This document shows positions 53,560-63,241 of a stretch of 64,000 nucleotides of DNA, piece after piece; position 1 is the stretch's first letter, and the number at the start of each line of letters is the position of its first letter. Where the stretch lies: assembly GCF_001458115.1 (NCBI RefSeq), contig NZ_CZRP01000012.1, positions 310,001 to 374,000 on the forward strand, read 5' to 3'. Made by a program: the position numbers and the translations under genes. The notes below the pieces were generated by a model. The model saw only the letters and a list, made by a program, of their open reading frames with translations, did no database searches and was not told the DNA's origin. This DNA is from Gracilibacillus massiliensis. GTDB lineage: Bacteria; Bacillota; Bacilli; Bacillales; Amphibacillaceae.

Positions 53560-55403
53560 AGTTTTATATAAAAACTATTACTTTGTGGCTTAAGGATAAT
53601 AAAATTAGGAAATTGGAATTTATACCAAATAAGGTAAATGTTATTACAGGTGCTAGTGGTACAGGTAAGTCTGAAATCATGTCTATAATAGATTATTGTT
53701 TTTTTTCTAGTAATGCTTCTATTTCTGAAGAAAAAATAAATGAAAATGTAGAATGGTATGGATTGACTTTTAGTATTAATGAAAAGCCGTACACAATAGC
53801 AAGAGCAAAAATTCTAAAAAGAAAAGGCTCAACAAGCTATTATTATTCTTCTATGGGTAGTATTCCTGAAAAACCGCATGTCAATATTACTGAAGACGAA
53901 TTAAAGGATATAATTCAAGCGGAATTTTCCATTAAGAGTGATTTGGTTATACCATATAGCGGTAAAAGTATCAAGGCTGGTAACAAAATATCATTTCGAT
54001 ATTTTCTTTTATTTAATACTCAATCCGGAAATGTTATTGCAAATAACGAGGTTTACTTTGATAAGCAGAACACAACTAGGTACAGAGAAGCACTCGAAAG
54101 AATATTTGAAATAGCTCTAAAGATAGAGGATATTGAAAATATTTTAATAAAAGAAAGAGTAGATAAAATCGAAAAGGAAATTACAAGGATCAATAAGAAA
54201 CAATCGTATTATGAAAAAGAAAATGAATTATTTGTGTCTGATATGAGAAATGATATTAGGGAAGCGAGAAAATTCAACTTAATTCCAGATTCTATTATCG
54301 AACCTGAAGAATACCTGTCGACTTTAAAAAAAGTTGTTAATGAACAAAGTTTAAAAGAAATCTCCAATTCATTTATAGAAATAGACGAGTTAAACAAGAC
54401 ACGGAGTATGTTAACAAGGAAAATCCGTAACTATAATAGATTGAAGAATCAGTTTGCGGACTATCTAAATATAGAAAAAAATAATTTGGATAGCCTAAAA
54501 CCAATTACTTATATCAAAGAAAATTTCAGCGAATTATTAATATTACCAGAGATTTCCTCGCTCCTAGAGGAGTTAGAATTAGAGTTTAATGCAATAAAAC
54601 ATTTAATAAAGAATAAGAAACCTTTTAACCTTGATGTCGATGAAGAAATGAAAAGGTTAAAAATGGAACTAGCAAAAGTTGAAGAGAAAATTGAACAATA
54701 TCCTATACAAAATAGTCCTGTATCACTAAGTAATGCTACAGAAAAACTTATATTTATTGGTGAACTAAAACATAAGTTGTCATTATACGAAAATAAAGGT
54801 CCCCTTGAGGATTTTAGTGATGAATTAGAAAAGAAGGTAAAAGAATTAAATAAATTAAAAAATCTAGTACGTGATCTAAATACTGATAGAGAATCATTTA
54901 GAAGTATGTTAGAAAATTTGATACAAAACTATTTAGATAAAGTGGGTAGTGCTCTAGGTAATTACCAAGGATATAGGGCCTTATTTAATTATAGAGAGAA
55001 ATCTTTAGAATTACGACCACCTGACTCTATCTATACATCTTTTGTTGGGAGTAGTTCTAATCACTTATTCATGCATTTATGTTTATTTTTAGGTTTGCAT
55101 GAGGCTAGTATTATACAAAAATCCCCTTATATTCCTCAATTTATGATCTTAGACCAACCAAGTAGGCCTTATTATGGGGAGGAAGATGATGATTGGAGTC
55201 AAGTTGAAGTGAGTGATAAAGGTAAAATAACTGCCGCTATGAAGCTATTAGATCAGTTTATTAGCCATATAAATAAACAGTATAAGGAAGAATTTCAATT
55301 TATTGTTTTTGAGCATATCCCTACAAGTGTTTGGGATGGGCTAGAAAACTTCCATTTAGTTGAAGAGTTTAGATATGGAAATGCTTTAATAAATGAAGAC
55401 TAA
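53556..55403 (+). CDS. ABC-3C-type SMC-like ATPase (DUF3732)
   Basis: A 615-aa ATPase. Walker A is TGASGTGKSE (about 31-40), a long coiled-coil region runs from about 180 to 470, and Walker B is FMILDQPSRPYYG (about 528-540). PSRPYYG after Walker B is a hallmark of DUF3732. The third gene of the three-component set; by analogy its ATPase activity senses invasion and licenses the nuclease effector. Confidence 0.85.
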   Translation: MKFYIKTITLWLKDNKIRKLEFIPNKVNVITGASGTGKSEIMSIIDYCFFSSNASISEEKINENVEWYGLTFSINEKPYTIARAKILKRKGSTSYYYSSMGSIPEKPHVNITEDELKDIIQAEFSIKSDLVIPYSGKSIKAGNKISFRYFLLFNTQSGNVIANNEVYFDKQNTTRYREALERIFEIALKIEDIENILIKERVDKIEKEITRINKKQSYYEKENELFVSDMRNDIREARKFNLIPDSIIEPEEYLSTLKKVVNEQSLKEISNSFIEIDELNKTRSMLTRKIRNYNRLKNQFADYLNIEKNNLDSLKPITYIKENFSELLILPEISSLLEELELEFNAIKHLIKNKKPFNLDVDEEMKRLKMELAKVEEKIEQYPIQNSPVSLSNATEKLIFIGELKHKLSLYENKGPLEDFSDELEKKVKELNKLKNLVRDLNTDRESFRSMLENLIQNYLDKVGSALGNYQGYRALFNYREKSLELRPPDSIYTSFVGSSSNHLFMHLCLFLGLHEASIIQKSPYIPQFMILDQPSRPYYGEEDDDWSQVEVSDKGKITAAMKLLDQFISHINKQYKEEFQFIVFEHIPTSVWDGLENFHLVEEFRYGNALINED

Positions 55404-55436
55404 TCTTATTAAGAATATTGTTTTTTAAAATTTCCA

Positions 55437-56080
55437 AAAGCGTGGTCTAACTCCACCGTCTTTAGACGGTATCCGCTTTTAGCCTTATCTTTTGATGTCC
55501 ATACTTAAGTTATGAGGTGAAAAGTATGGATGGATATAAAAAGAATAGCCACGCAGTATATGATATCAAATACCATGTATCTGGGTAACCAAATATAGAT
55601 ATAAGGTATTGCATGGTCAAATTGCGATAAGAACCCGCGATTTAATCAGACAAGGTTGTGAAGCAAGGGGTATTACGATCTTGCAGGGAAGTGTAGGAAA
55701 AGATCATATTCATTTATTGTTGTCGTGTCCACCAAGTTTAGACCCGAGTAAGATTATGCAATACCTAAAAGGGAGATCATCAAGACTTCAACAGGATCAA
55801 TTTCCTGAATTGAAAAAAATATTGGGGTCAACACTTATGGGCAAGGGGCTATTTTTGTGCAACAGTCGGAACAGTAGATGAAGAAACGATTAGAAACTAT
55901 ATTGCAAATCAATTTAGTGAAGAAAAGAACGACATATTTAGGATTGAGGAATGAGTTTAGTCAACATTTGAGTATACTTGAGCATAAGTGCTTTGAGAAG
56001 GACTTTAGCCTGAATAACGACTTTAGTCGCCGACATTTTATGTCCAAATCCACCTGCTTTAGCAGGTGGTCGTTTAAATG
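55437..56080 (+). mobile_element. IS200/IS605-family element, degenerate
   Basis: A left-end hairpin ACCGTC-TTTA-GACGGT (55456-55471) and a right-end hairpin CCACCTGC-TTTA-GCAGGTGG (56050-56069), both with TTTA loops, bracket a decayed Y1 transposase gene. No tnpB is present. The boundaries are approximate, since this family makes no target duplications. Confidence 0.75.
55526..55954 (+). pseudogene. tnpA: tnpA transposase of IS200/IS605 type, two frameshifts
   Basis: Pieces of a Y1 (HUH) transposase in three frames: MDGYKKNSHAVYDIKYHV, then VTKYRYKVLHGQIAIRTRDL with the HUH motif DHIHLLLS, then WGQHLWARGYFCATVGTVDE with the catalytic tyrosine in RNYIANQF. One base is missing near 55580 (before TGGGTAACC) and one A is extra in the A-run near 55820. 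Without these two changes the gene would be a normal 140-aa tnpA. Stop at 55952-55954. Confidence 0.85.
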
Positions 56081-56234
56081 ATGCTATTATTTCTTTAGAA
56101 ATACGAGGTTTTATTGTTGTGCAACGAAGTACCAGCAAATTTATATATAGCTGACGGTTTTGATTTCTTATGTCGTCAATTAAAATCGTTGAACTGTTCT
56201 CAAACATAAGACAAATTAGTGCTTCTGTCTTTTT

Positions 56235-56500
56235 AGGGGGGCTGACACGCTACTTAATGGATTAAAGTTGGGAGACAATGAAGCAAGAAAAGATGGGGTC
56301 CATCAGGAATACTATGCGAATGGTATCTTAAAGTATGATGGTGAATGGAAAGATGGCTTTGGTATGAAGGAGAATTTAAAAATGATAAGCCGCATGGTTA
56401 TGGTAAAATGTATGATCAATCTGGTCAGCTGCGATATGAAGGGCAATTGGAAGAAATGCAGTACGTAGGGTTAGGATACTTCAAAAGCCAATTATTTTAG
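56235..56500 (+). pseudogene. MORN-repeat protein fragment, frameshifted
   Basis: Two frames carry MORN repeats: YYANGILKYDGEWKDGF, then YEGEFKNDKPHGYGKMYDQS and GQLRYEGQLEE to TAG 56498-56500. A one-base deletion near 56362 separates them, and the N-terminus is missing. MORN repeats bind lipids or proteins; the original protein is unknown. The bases 56082-56234 hold a minus-strand relic similar to 25785-25850. Confidence 0.65.
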
Positions 56501-56617
56501 AGGATGTGCAAGGACTACACAAGCGAATAAACATTGGATGATAGTAGAAACTTGATGTATTATATAGTCGTATTTTGTAAATCTGTAGCCAATAAAATTT
56601 AAAATTTGGAGGATTTC

Positions 56618-59338
56618 ATGAGTGCAATAGACAAGAAAATTATGGAGATCGACAAAGTCATCTGCAAAAATATTGATAGATTTGATGCCACTGAAAGAGG
56701 ATTATTATCTCAAAACATACTATCACAACTAAGAAATTTCGTTGAGCACGTCTCATTAAAAGCATACTCGAAAGGCCATGATATGGAAATCGATTATGAT
56801 AACATTGAAAATGGGAATGCTTATGTTAAATCAAACGGAAAATTGAAATTTTTAAGTAAATTCCACAAACTTTTGCAAATCACAACATCCCACTATACAC
56901 TTAACGAAGAAAACTCAGAAAGACTGATGCTGAAGTATTATGAGTATTTGCTTAAAATAAAAAACTTCCTCAAGAGCAATTATAGTCTTGATGTCCTCAA
57001 CAACATATATGAATTTCCTATGACTACCGATTCAAATCTTAAAGAGTATTATGGAAAGATTTCGGAAAAAATAAATGAACCCATTCATACCTCAACTAGA
57101 AACCGACCCAATGATCGTTATTATATTCAAAGAATAAAGCCGTTTTTCGTAGATTACAAAGTGTATTACGAAGTTACATTTACAATTGCCAATGACAGAG
57201 CAAGCAAGTTTGATAGAATTATTGCTTTCACTAAACTGGATATTTCACATAACTATGCCGTTAAACTTTCATTAAAGAACGAGACTGTTAATATTTTGGG
57301 TAAAAAAATGCCAATCCTAATTATTGATGGTTGGGAAGTATCAATACGTCCTTGTGAAATAAGGAATTTTGCGAAGATATTTGAACAAGATTCTAAAATA
57401 TCTAGCGGGAATAATGAGTATAAAGAGCTAATGAGTTATCTAACTAGGACCGGGTTAAATCTAGTTGAAATCATTGATTTTGCAGAAAAAGATTATCTGA
57501 GAATCAAGAACCTAGTAACTGAAAAGGTAAAAGTATCACATGTTTTTGTTATGCTAGATAAATCCCAAGAATTGACAAATAGTAATAGCCCAGGAAGTAA
57601 TGTGATTAGGTATTTACTTTACAGACTAAATAATAAAGTGATAAAAAGGCAGTTTTCAGCTGGATGTTGTACAATTCTATCAAATTTAAAACTAGAGTAT
57701 GGGTGTATACCGTTTGATCAAATGCCATTTAATACATCATTGTTAAATCACAATCCTAAACTTTCGGATTTACTCGACTGTATTGGTACAACTAATCGAG
57801 AACATGAAATCTTTGCAAGATTTATAAAAAATAATACAGAAACAAAGGGTCAATTGTATACTCCCAAAAAAGATATTAAAGGTTTTGAGAATCTAGAAGA
57901 ATTAATGAGAAGATATAACAATAATCTATATCATAAACATAAACACCAAAAACGAAGATTAGAGAATTATAAAGATTATATTCATATAAAAGGTTATGTA
58001 GAAGATACTCTAAGTATAATACAAAAACTCAAAGAGTTAGCTTCATCTGGCATCGATAATTATTCAAATTCTGTTCAATATTGGTTGCAATCAACCGCTT
58101 ACGATATTGATTCTCATGAGAAGAAAATTGCTTTTGAACGCATGTTTGAGAAATCAAAAGTGGCATTTATATACGGTTCTGCTGGAACCGGGAAATCCAC
58201 TATGATCAATCACATTTCAAATTTTTTTAATGACGAAAAAAAGCTCTATCTAGCAAATACTAATCCGGCAGTAGATAACTTAAAACGAAGAGTTAGTGCT
58301 GCTAATTGTACCTATAAAACAATTGCTAAATTTATAAAACAGAGAAATAGTGACATGGAATTTGATTTATTGGTTATTGACGAGTGTAGTACGGTTAGTA
58401 ATGTAGACATGTTAGAAGTACTAAATAAAGCTTCTTTTAGATTAATAGTTTTAGTCGGAGATACTTTTCAAATAGACTCTATAGTCTTCGGGAATTGGTT
58501 TGACGCAGCTCGCTCATTTGTACCTGGAACATCTGTATATGAGTTAACAAAACCCTATCGGAGTACTAACCAAAAGCTGATTACTTTGTGGGAAAAAGTT
58601 AGGAACATGGATGAGGATATACTAGAGCACGTAGCAAGAAACGATTACTCCATAACATTGGACGAGTCTATATTTGAACATAGCGGGGAAGATGAAATAA
58701 TCCTATGCTTAAATTATGATGGGCTTTATGGAATAAATAATATTAATAGGTTTTTACAAAGCAACAATAAAAACAGACCTGTTCAATGGGGCATCCAAAC
58801 TTATAAGGTTAATGATCCCGTTTTGTTTAACGAGTCAGAAAGATTTGCTCCCATAATTTATAACAATCTAAAAGGTAAAATAGTTAAGATAGAGACATTT
58901 GAAGATAGAATACAATTTGATATTGAGATTGACAAGGTTATAAATGAGTTTCAAGCAGAAGGATATGATTTTCACTTAATAGGTAATTCTGATAATGGTA
59001 ATTCTGTAATTCGATTTTTTGTAGACGAGTATAACAACACTGATGAGGATGATGATTCCCCTACTGAGGCTGTGGTTCCATCTCAAGTTGCATATGCTGT
59101 TTCAATCCATAAGGCACAGGGTCTGGAATATAATTCAGTCAAAATCGTTATTACAGATGAAATTGAAGAAATGATTACCCACAATATATTTTATACAGCT
59201 ATAACTAGGGCGAAGGAACAGCTAAGAATATACTGGACTCCGGAAACGGAGTATAAGGTTTTGAGCAACTTGGAAAGTAAAAATATTAGAAGGGATATTG
59301 CTTTATTAAAGTCCAGTCAGCAAGTCATACAAATTTAG
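56618..59338 (+). CDS. Superfamily 1 helicase with large unrecognised N-terminal region
   Basis: A 906-aa protein. The C-terminal 390 residues are an SF1 (RecD/UvrD-like) helicase: motif I YGSAGTGKST (about 518), motif II LLVIDECS (about 584), motif III LVGDTFQID (about 613), motif V VSIHKAQGLEYNSVK (about 826) and motif VI YTAITRAKEQLRI (about 860). The first 500 residues show no motif that I recognise; they are helical and basic. ATG 56618 is preferred over TTG 56606, since GGAGG lies between. Single-gene unit between relics and McrBC, so a stand-alone defence helicase is likely. Confidence 0.82.
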   Translation: MSAIDKKIMEIDKVICKNIDRFDATERGLLSQNILSQLRNFVEHVSLKAYSKGHDMEIDYDNIENGNAYVKSNGKLKFLSKFHKLLQITTSHYTLNEENSERLMLKYYEYLLKIKNFLKSNYSLDVLNNIYEFPMTTDSNLKEYYGKISEKINEPIHTSTRNRPNDRYYIQRIKPFFVDYKVYYEVTFTIANDRASKFDRIIAFTKLDISHNYAVKLSLKNETVNILGKKMPILIIDGWEVSIRPCEIRNFAKIFEQDSKISSGNNEYKELMSYLTRTGLNLVEIIDFAEKDYLRIKNLVTEKVKVSHVFVMLDKSQELTNSNSPGSNVIRYLLYRLNNKVIKRQFSAGCCTILSNLKLEYGCIPFDQMPFNTSLLNHNPKLSDLLDCIGTTNREHEIFARFIKNNTETKGQLYTPKKDIKGFENLEELMRRYNNNLYHKHKHQKRRLENYKDYIHIKGYVEDTLSIIQKLKELASSGIDNYSNSVQYWLQSTAYDIDSHEKKIAFERMFEKSKVAFIYGSAGTGKSTMINHISNFFNDEKKLYLANTNPAVDNLKRRVSAANCTYKTIAKFIKQRNSDMEFDLLVIDECSTVSNVDMLEVLNKASFRLIVLVGDTFQIDSIVFGNWFDAARSFVPGTSVYELTKPYRSTNQKLITLWEKVRNMDEDILEHVARNDYSITLDESIFEHSGEDEIILCLNYDGLYGINNINRFLQSNNKNRPVQWGIQTYKVNDPVLFNESERFAPIIYNNLKGKIVKIETFEDRIQFDIEIDKVINEFQAEGYDFHLIGNSDNGNSVIRFFVDEYNNTDEDDDSPTEAVVPSQVAYAVSIHKAQGLEYNSVKIVITDEIEEMITHNIFYTAITRAKEQLRIYWTPETEYKVLSNLESKNIRRDIALLKSSQQVIQI

Positions 59339-59415
59339 TAGCAGTTCTTTGTGTTGTTTAAAGATACAAGGCTAACATCAGAGGTTAGAACTTTTAATTA
59401 AATAGTAAGTGTAAG

Positions 59416-59583
59416 ATGGTGGTTCAATTGAATCAGCAAAAAGTCATATTTAGATTCCTTAAAGAAATAAAAAAATACAAAAAAGAACCAAGGAGGGTAT
59501 ATGGTTTAACTAGAGAAGAATTTGGTCTTATTTTTGAAATATTGGTTAATGAGAACCTAATTACTAATGCTACTGTTACTTGA
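59416..59583 (+). pseudogene. YjcQ-family protein, truncated
   Basis: A 55-codon frame reading NQQKVIFRFLKEIKKYKKEP and GLTREEFGLIFEILVNENLI, like the N-terminal half of YjcQ-family phage-related proteins, which run to about 100-120 aa. After AATVT it hits TGA; the next codons (AGT GGA AAG) resemble the expected continuation. It is likely cut by a nonsense change and by the neighbouring McrB gene, whose binding site begins 14 bases later. Confidence 0.5.
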
Positions 59584-59607
59584 AGTGGAAAGTAAAGGAG
59601 GTACCCT

Positions 59608-61713
59608 ATGAATGATCTTATAAATACCCAAAAAGAAAAATATAAAGCTTGGGTTACGGAAAATCTAGGTGAAAAAACAGGTATGTGGTACACGCCATAT
59701 CTTGAAAAACTAGGACACCTTTTAGAAAAGTATGGATTAGCTAGCGGCTATAAGGAAAATTTCTTTGAATATCAATCCTATTCAGAATTTAAAAATATCT
59801 ATCAAGAAATGACGGAACAACGAGATGAAGATATTGAGAGACTAGTAGCTGGTAAAAGTACACCTCGATATCCAGAAAAGTTTGGTAAGACTAGAATTCA
59901 ATTCAGAAAAAAATATGCGGAAGATCAATATAATCGTGGCGTAAGAAGTAAGCCTGATAATTTAGGTGGGATCCCTGACTGGGGCGTTTTAATGCGATCC
60001 TATTTAATATTTTTATATTATGATGAAGATCCTACTTTAACTTATCCCAAAAAAGAGAAGAAAATCGCGAATCAAGAAGATGAAATTGATAACAGTATTA
60101 ATTATTGGGTTATTTCACCAGGTGAAAATTCTAGATTATGGGATCAGTTCCACGCAGAAAATGTGATTGCACTTGGTTGGGACTATTTAGGGGATTTAAT
60201 AAACTATGATTCTAAGGAAGCTGTTGAACGAACAATAGCTGAACAAAGAGCGGATGGTGTTCGACCTGTTAATGATACTAAGGCTGTATGGGATTTCTAT
60301 CGTGAAATTCAAACAGGTGACGTAGTATATGTAAAAGAAGGAATGAAAAGAATCCTTGCACGTGGAGTCGTTACGGGAGAGTACTACTATGAAGATAAAG
60401 CAACTGAATATAAACATAGAAGAAAAGTAGAATGGGTTCAAGTTGGGAAGTGGGAACTACATCAGTCTTTTGCTCAAAAAACATTAACATGTCTAAATGC
60501 TTATCCAAATTTTATTCAAGAAATTGATCAAGTAATGAATGAAGATTTTATTGATCCGAAAATTGCTGAAGTAAATGAGTTTCGAAATTGGTTATCCAAT
60601 CAAGTTACAGATACAGGAGCTGGATTGAATGATAAAACAGTTACCCAAAAAGTAAGTGCGTTAAAGGATATAGAGCAATATTTTGATGCTTCCATTTTTG
60701 GTGAAACTGATATTGAGCAACTAAAACGGTTGAAAGATGCCGTTGTATCAGATCAAGCCTACAAAAAGTATAAAGGGGTATCAGGAAGCTCGATTGACTA
60801 CTACATTCGTTTTATTGAGTCTAAGCCAACTGTTCTAGAAAATGAATCTTATACAGTAGATGAATTTCTTTCGGATGTTTTTATCGAGGAGAAAGAGCTT
60901 AGACGTCTAATTTCTCTACTTGAAAATAAGAAGAATCTTATTTTGAAAGGTGCACCAGGAGTAGGTAAAACGTATATTGCCAAACGTTTAGCGAATGTAA
61001 TGATGGAAGAAAAAGATGAAACACGAATCCATATGGTTCAGTTCCACCAAAGCTATAGTTATGAGGACTTCATTGAAGGGTTCCGCCCAAAAGCTGAAGG
61101 AGAAGGGTTTGAACTGAAACAAGGGCCGTTTGTGAAGTTTGCTAGAAAAGCAGCACGAGATCCAGAACGAGACTATTTCTTTATTATTGATGAAATTAAT
61201 CGGGGGAACATGAGTAAGATATTTGGAGAATTAATGATGCTGATCGAAGCTGATAAGCGAGGCGAGCAAATCAATCTCCTATATTCTAATGATATGTTTT
61301 CGGTGCCATCGAATTTATACATAATTGGAATGATGAATACAGCAGATAGAAGTTTAGCTTTATTAGATTATGCACTGAGAAGAAGATTCTCGTTTTTTGA
61401 AATTAAACCAGCATTCTACAATCAGACATTTAACTTGTATGTAAATGGATTAAATAATCCAGAAGTGTTAAATCGTATCATTGCTGAAATTAAAAGCTTA
61501 AATAATCAAATTGTGGAAGAGCTAGGGACAGGCTTTGTAATTGGGCATAGCTATTTTGTAGGTGATGCTTATAAAGTTAATACGGCAACTCGTGTTGAAG
61601 AAGTAATCGAATATGAAATTATTCCACAGCTATTCGAGTATTGGTTTGATGATGAACAGAAAGCGAATGATTGGGCTGAACGACTAAGAGGTTGTTACGA
61701 TGGAACGAAATAA
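59608..61713 (+). CDS. mcrB: McrB-like GTPase with EVE-type DNA-reading domain
   Basis: A 701-aa protein. An N-terminal region of 160 residues is followed by an EVE/PUA-like modified-base-reading domain (NYWVISPGENSRLWDQFHAE, about 163-290), a helical linker, then the McrB AAA+ GTPase: Walker A GAPGVGKT (about 447), Walker B FIIDEINRGNMSKIFGEL (about 521) and the McrB signature MMNTADRS (about 575), with arginine-rich RRRFSF. McrBC enzymes cut DNA containing methylcytosine or other modified bases. AAAGGAGG precedes ATG. Overlaps mcrC by 14 bases. Confidence 0.92.
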   Translation: MNDLINTQKEKYKAWVTENLGEKTGMWYTPYLEKLGHLLEKYGLASGYKENFFEYQSYSEFKNIYQEMTEQRDEDIERLVAGKSTPRYPEKFGKTRIQFRKKYAEDQYNRGVRSKPDNLGGIPDWGVLMRSYLIFLYYDEDPTLTYPKKEKKIANQEDEIDNSINYWVISPGENSRLWDQFHAENVIALGWDYLGDLINYDSKEAVERTIAEQRADGVRPVNDTKAVWDFYREIQTGDVVYVKEGMKRILARGVVTGEYYYEDKATEYKHRRKVEWVQVGKWELHQSFAQKTLTCLNAYPNFIQEIDQVMNEDFIDPKIAEVNEFRNWLSNQVTDTGAGLNDKTVTQKVSALKDIEQYFDASIFGETDIEQLKRLKDAVVSDQAYKKYKGVSGSSIDYYIRFIESKPTVLENESYTVDEFLSDVFIEEKELRRLISLLENKKNLILKGAPGVGKTYIAKRLANVMMEEKDETRIHMVQFHQSYSYEDFIEGFRPKAEGEGFELKQGPFVKFARKAARDPERDYFFIIDEINRGNMSKIFGELMMLIEADKRGEQINLLYSNDMFSVPSNLYIIGMMNTADRSLALLDYALRRRFSFFEIKPAFYNQTFNLYVNGLNNPEVLNRIIAEIKSLNNQIVEELGTGFVIGHSYFVGDAYKVNTATRVEEVIEYEIIPQLFEYWFDDEQKANDWAERLRGCYDGTK

Positions 61714-62767
61714 TAATATTCCAATTCGTAATATATACTATATGCTTTCTTATGCATATCAAACGTTAAATCTTGCCGAGTATAAACGAATCGGAACAGA
61801 AAAATTTGAGAACGTCAAAGAGCTTTACGCAGAAATTTTATCGATAGGTATACCTGTGTTGATTCGCGGTGGATTAAGTAAAGATTATATAAGTGTTGAA
61901 GAGACTTCCAATGTGATTAAGGGGAAAATCGACATCAATTCTACGATAAAGAAAAACGCATTGGTAAATAAAAAAATTGCAGTCGTTTATGATGAATTTT
62001 CTGAAAATATATTATTGAATCAAATTATTAAAGCTACACTCGTTTACCTGTCGCGTTCAACTAAAATAGCTCAAAAAAAGCGTCGATTATTTTACGGTTT
62101 GCTTCCTTATTTTACTAAAGTATCAGATGTAGAGCTAGATTTGAAGCTATGGAAAAACGTTAGGTATAACCGTCAAAACATACGTTATCAATTTATTGTA
62201 GACGTGTGCAGATATCTTTATGAGCAGTTGTTATTTGATGAAAGTACTGCGTCTCAAATGATGAAAAAGGCTCAAGACGAACAAAGATTATCGTCTTTAT
62301 ATGAAAAGTTCATCTATGCCTTTTTTAAACGTGAAACGAAATATAAGGTATCCCATCCTCAAATTAAGTGGATGGTTGATGATGAATTCACAGATGCATT
62401 ACCGATGATGCAAACAGATCTTGTGCTTCAAAATAATAAAAAAACATTGATTGTGGATGCGAAATTTTATTCTGAGAATATGGTAGCAAGGTTTGAAGGC
62501 GGAGCTGCAAAACACAAATCCAGTAACCTTTATCAAATATTTACATATATAAACAATTGGAAAAAAGAACCGGATGAAATGGTAGCAGGTATGTTACTTT
62601 ATGCCAAAACAACTGCATTAAATCAACCTAACCACACTTATCACATTAAAGGTAATCAGATTATAGTTGCATCTCTCGATTTGCAACAAGATTTTAGCAG
62701 TATAAAAGAAGACTTGTTAGCATATGTCAATCATTGGGACAAAGGGACAGGTTCCTTGTCCCGTTGA
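61700..62767 (+). CDS. mcrC: McrC-like nuclease subunit
   Basis: A 355-aa protein. The opening IPIRNIYYMLSYAYQTLNLA is typical of McrC. The PD-(D/E)xK nuclease has TDLVLQ (about 240) and IVDAKFY (about 251). Together with McrB it restricts modified DNA. The C-terminal residues NHWDKGTGSLSR and the stop codon come from a dispersed GGGACA repeat, so the natural C-terminus was probably replaced. Confidence 0.9.
   Translation: MERNNNIPIRNIYYMLSYAYQTLNLAEYKRIGTEKFENVKELYAEILSIGIPVLIRGGLSKDYISVEETSNVIKGKIDINSTIKKNALVNKKIAVVYDEFSENILLNQIIKATLVYLSRSTKIAQKKRRLFYGLLPYFTKVSDVELDLKLWKNVRYNRQNIRYQFIVDVCRYLYEQLLFDESTASQMMKKAQDEQRLSSLYEKFIYAFFKRETKYKVSHPQIKWMVDDEFTDALPMMQTDLVLQNNKKTLIVDAKFYSENMVARFEGGAAKHKSSNLYQIFTYINNWKKEPDEMVAGMLLYAKTTALNQPNHTYHIKGNQIIVASLDLQQDFSSIKEDLLAYVNHWDKGTGSLSR
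62736..62765. repeat. GGGACA/TGTCCC dispersed repeat, copy 5 (overlaps mcrC end)
   Basis: GGGACAAAGGGACAGGTTCC followed by TTGTCCCG. It encodes the last codons of mcrC and touches its stop, as copy 2 does for the response regulator. Confidence 0.8.
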
Positions 62768-62822
62768 TCTGTACTTTATCATGGTGCTAATCGTCTGTAA
62801 GTTCTACATTCAAGTTACAATC

Positions 62823-62852
62823 GGGGGACGGGGGACAGGTTCTTTGTCCCGG
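62823..62852. repeat. GGGACA/TGTCCC dispersed repeat, copy 6
   Basis: GGGGGACGGGGGACAGGTTC followed by TTTGTCCCGG. It lies 60 bases after copy 5; TGATC follows both. The rest of 62768-63007 shows no gene. Confidence 0.8.
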
Positions 62853-63007
62853 TGATCAGAATTTTATCTCGAGTTCATAGGGGATAAGCCTTTTAGCCAG
62901 TTTCCATTCCTAATCTTAAGAATAACTGTCAGGAATTATTTCAATCTGTTTGTTTATGGATAAAACATGTTATACTACAAGTAACATTCACGTGTGAGGT
63001 GTTTTAA

Positions 63008-63241
63008 ATGGATAAGCTGAATATAAATGATCTTAACAATTTTATAGAAAGTCAGAAATCTGACGTAGAACGAATCATTGCTCGTGATAGAAAAAGCGAA
63101 AGGATCGTTCGTAAGCGTGAACGAGACATCGATGAACAGAAAATATTGGATATATTATGTATGAAACGCTGGGAAGAAGCTGAGGAAAATGGGAAAGTGA
63201 AATATATCACAGAGCGGAAGTGGTATTATGAGTTCGATTGA
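63008..63241 (+). CDS. Small charged protein, possible antitoxin
   Basis: A 77-aa highly charged helical protein (DVERIIARDRKSERIVRKRE). It is not recognised, but it overlaps the following nucleotidyltransferase-fold gene by 14 bases, the layout of an antitoxin-toxin pair. GAGGTG precedes ATG. Alternatively it is an accessory subunit; no DNA-binding motif is evident. Confidence 0.6.
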   Translation: MDKLNINDLNNFIESQKSDVERIIARDRKSERIVRKRERDIDEQKILDILCMKRWEEAEENGKVKYITERKWYYEFD

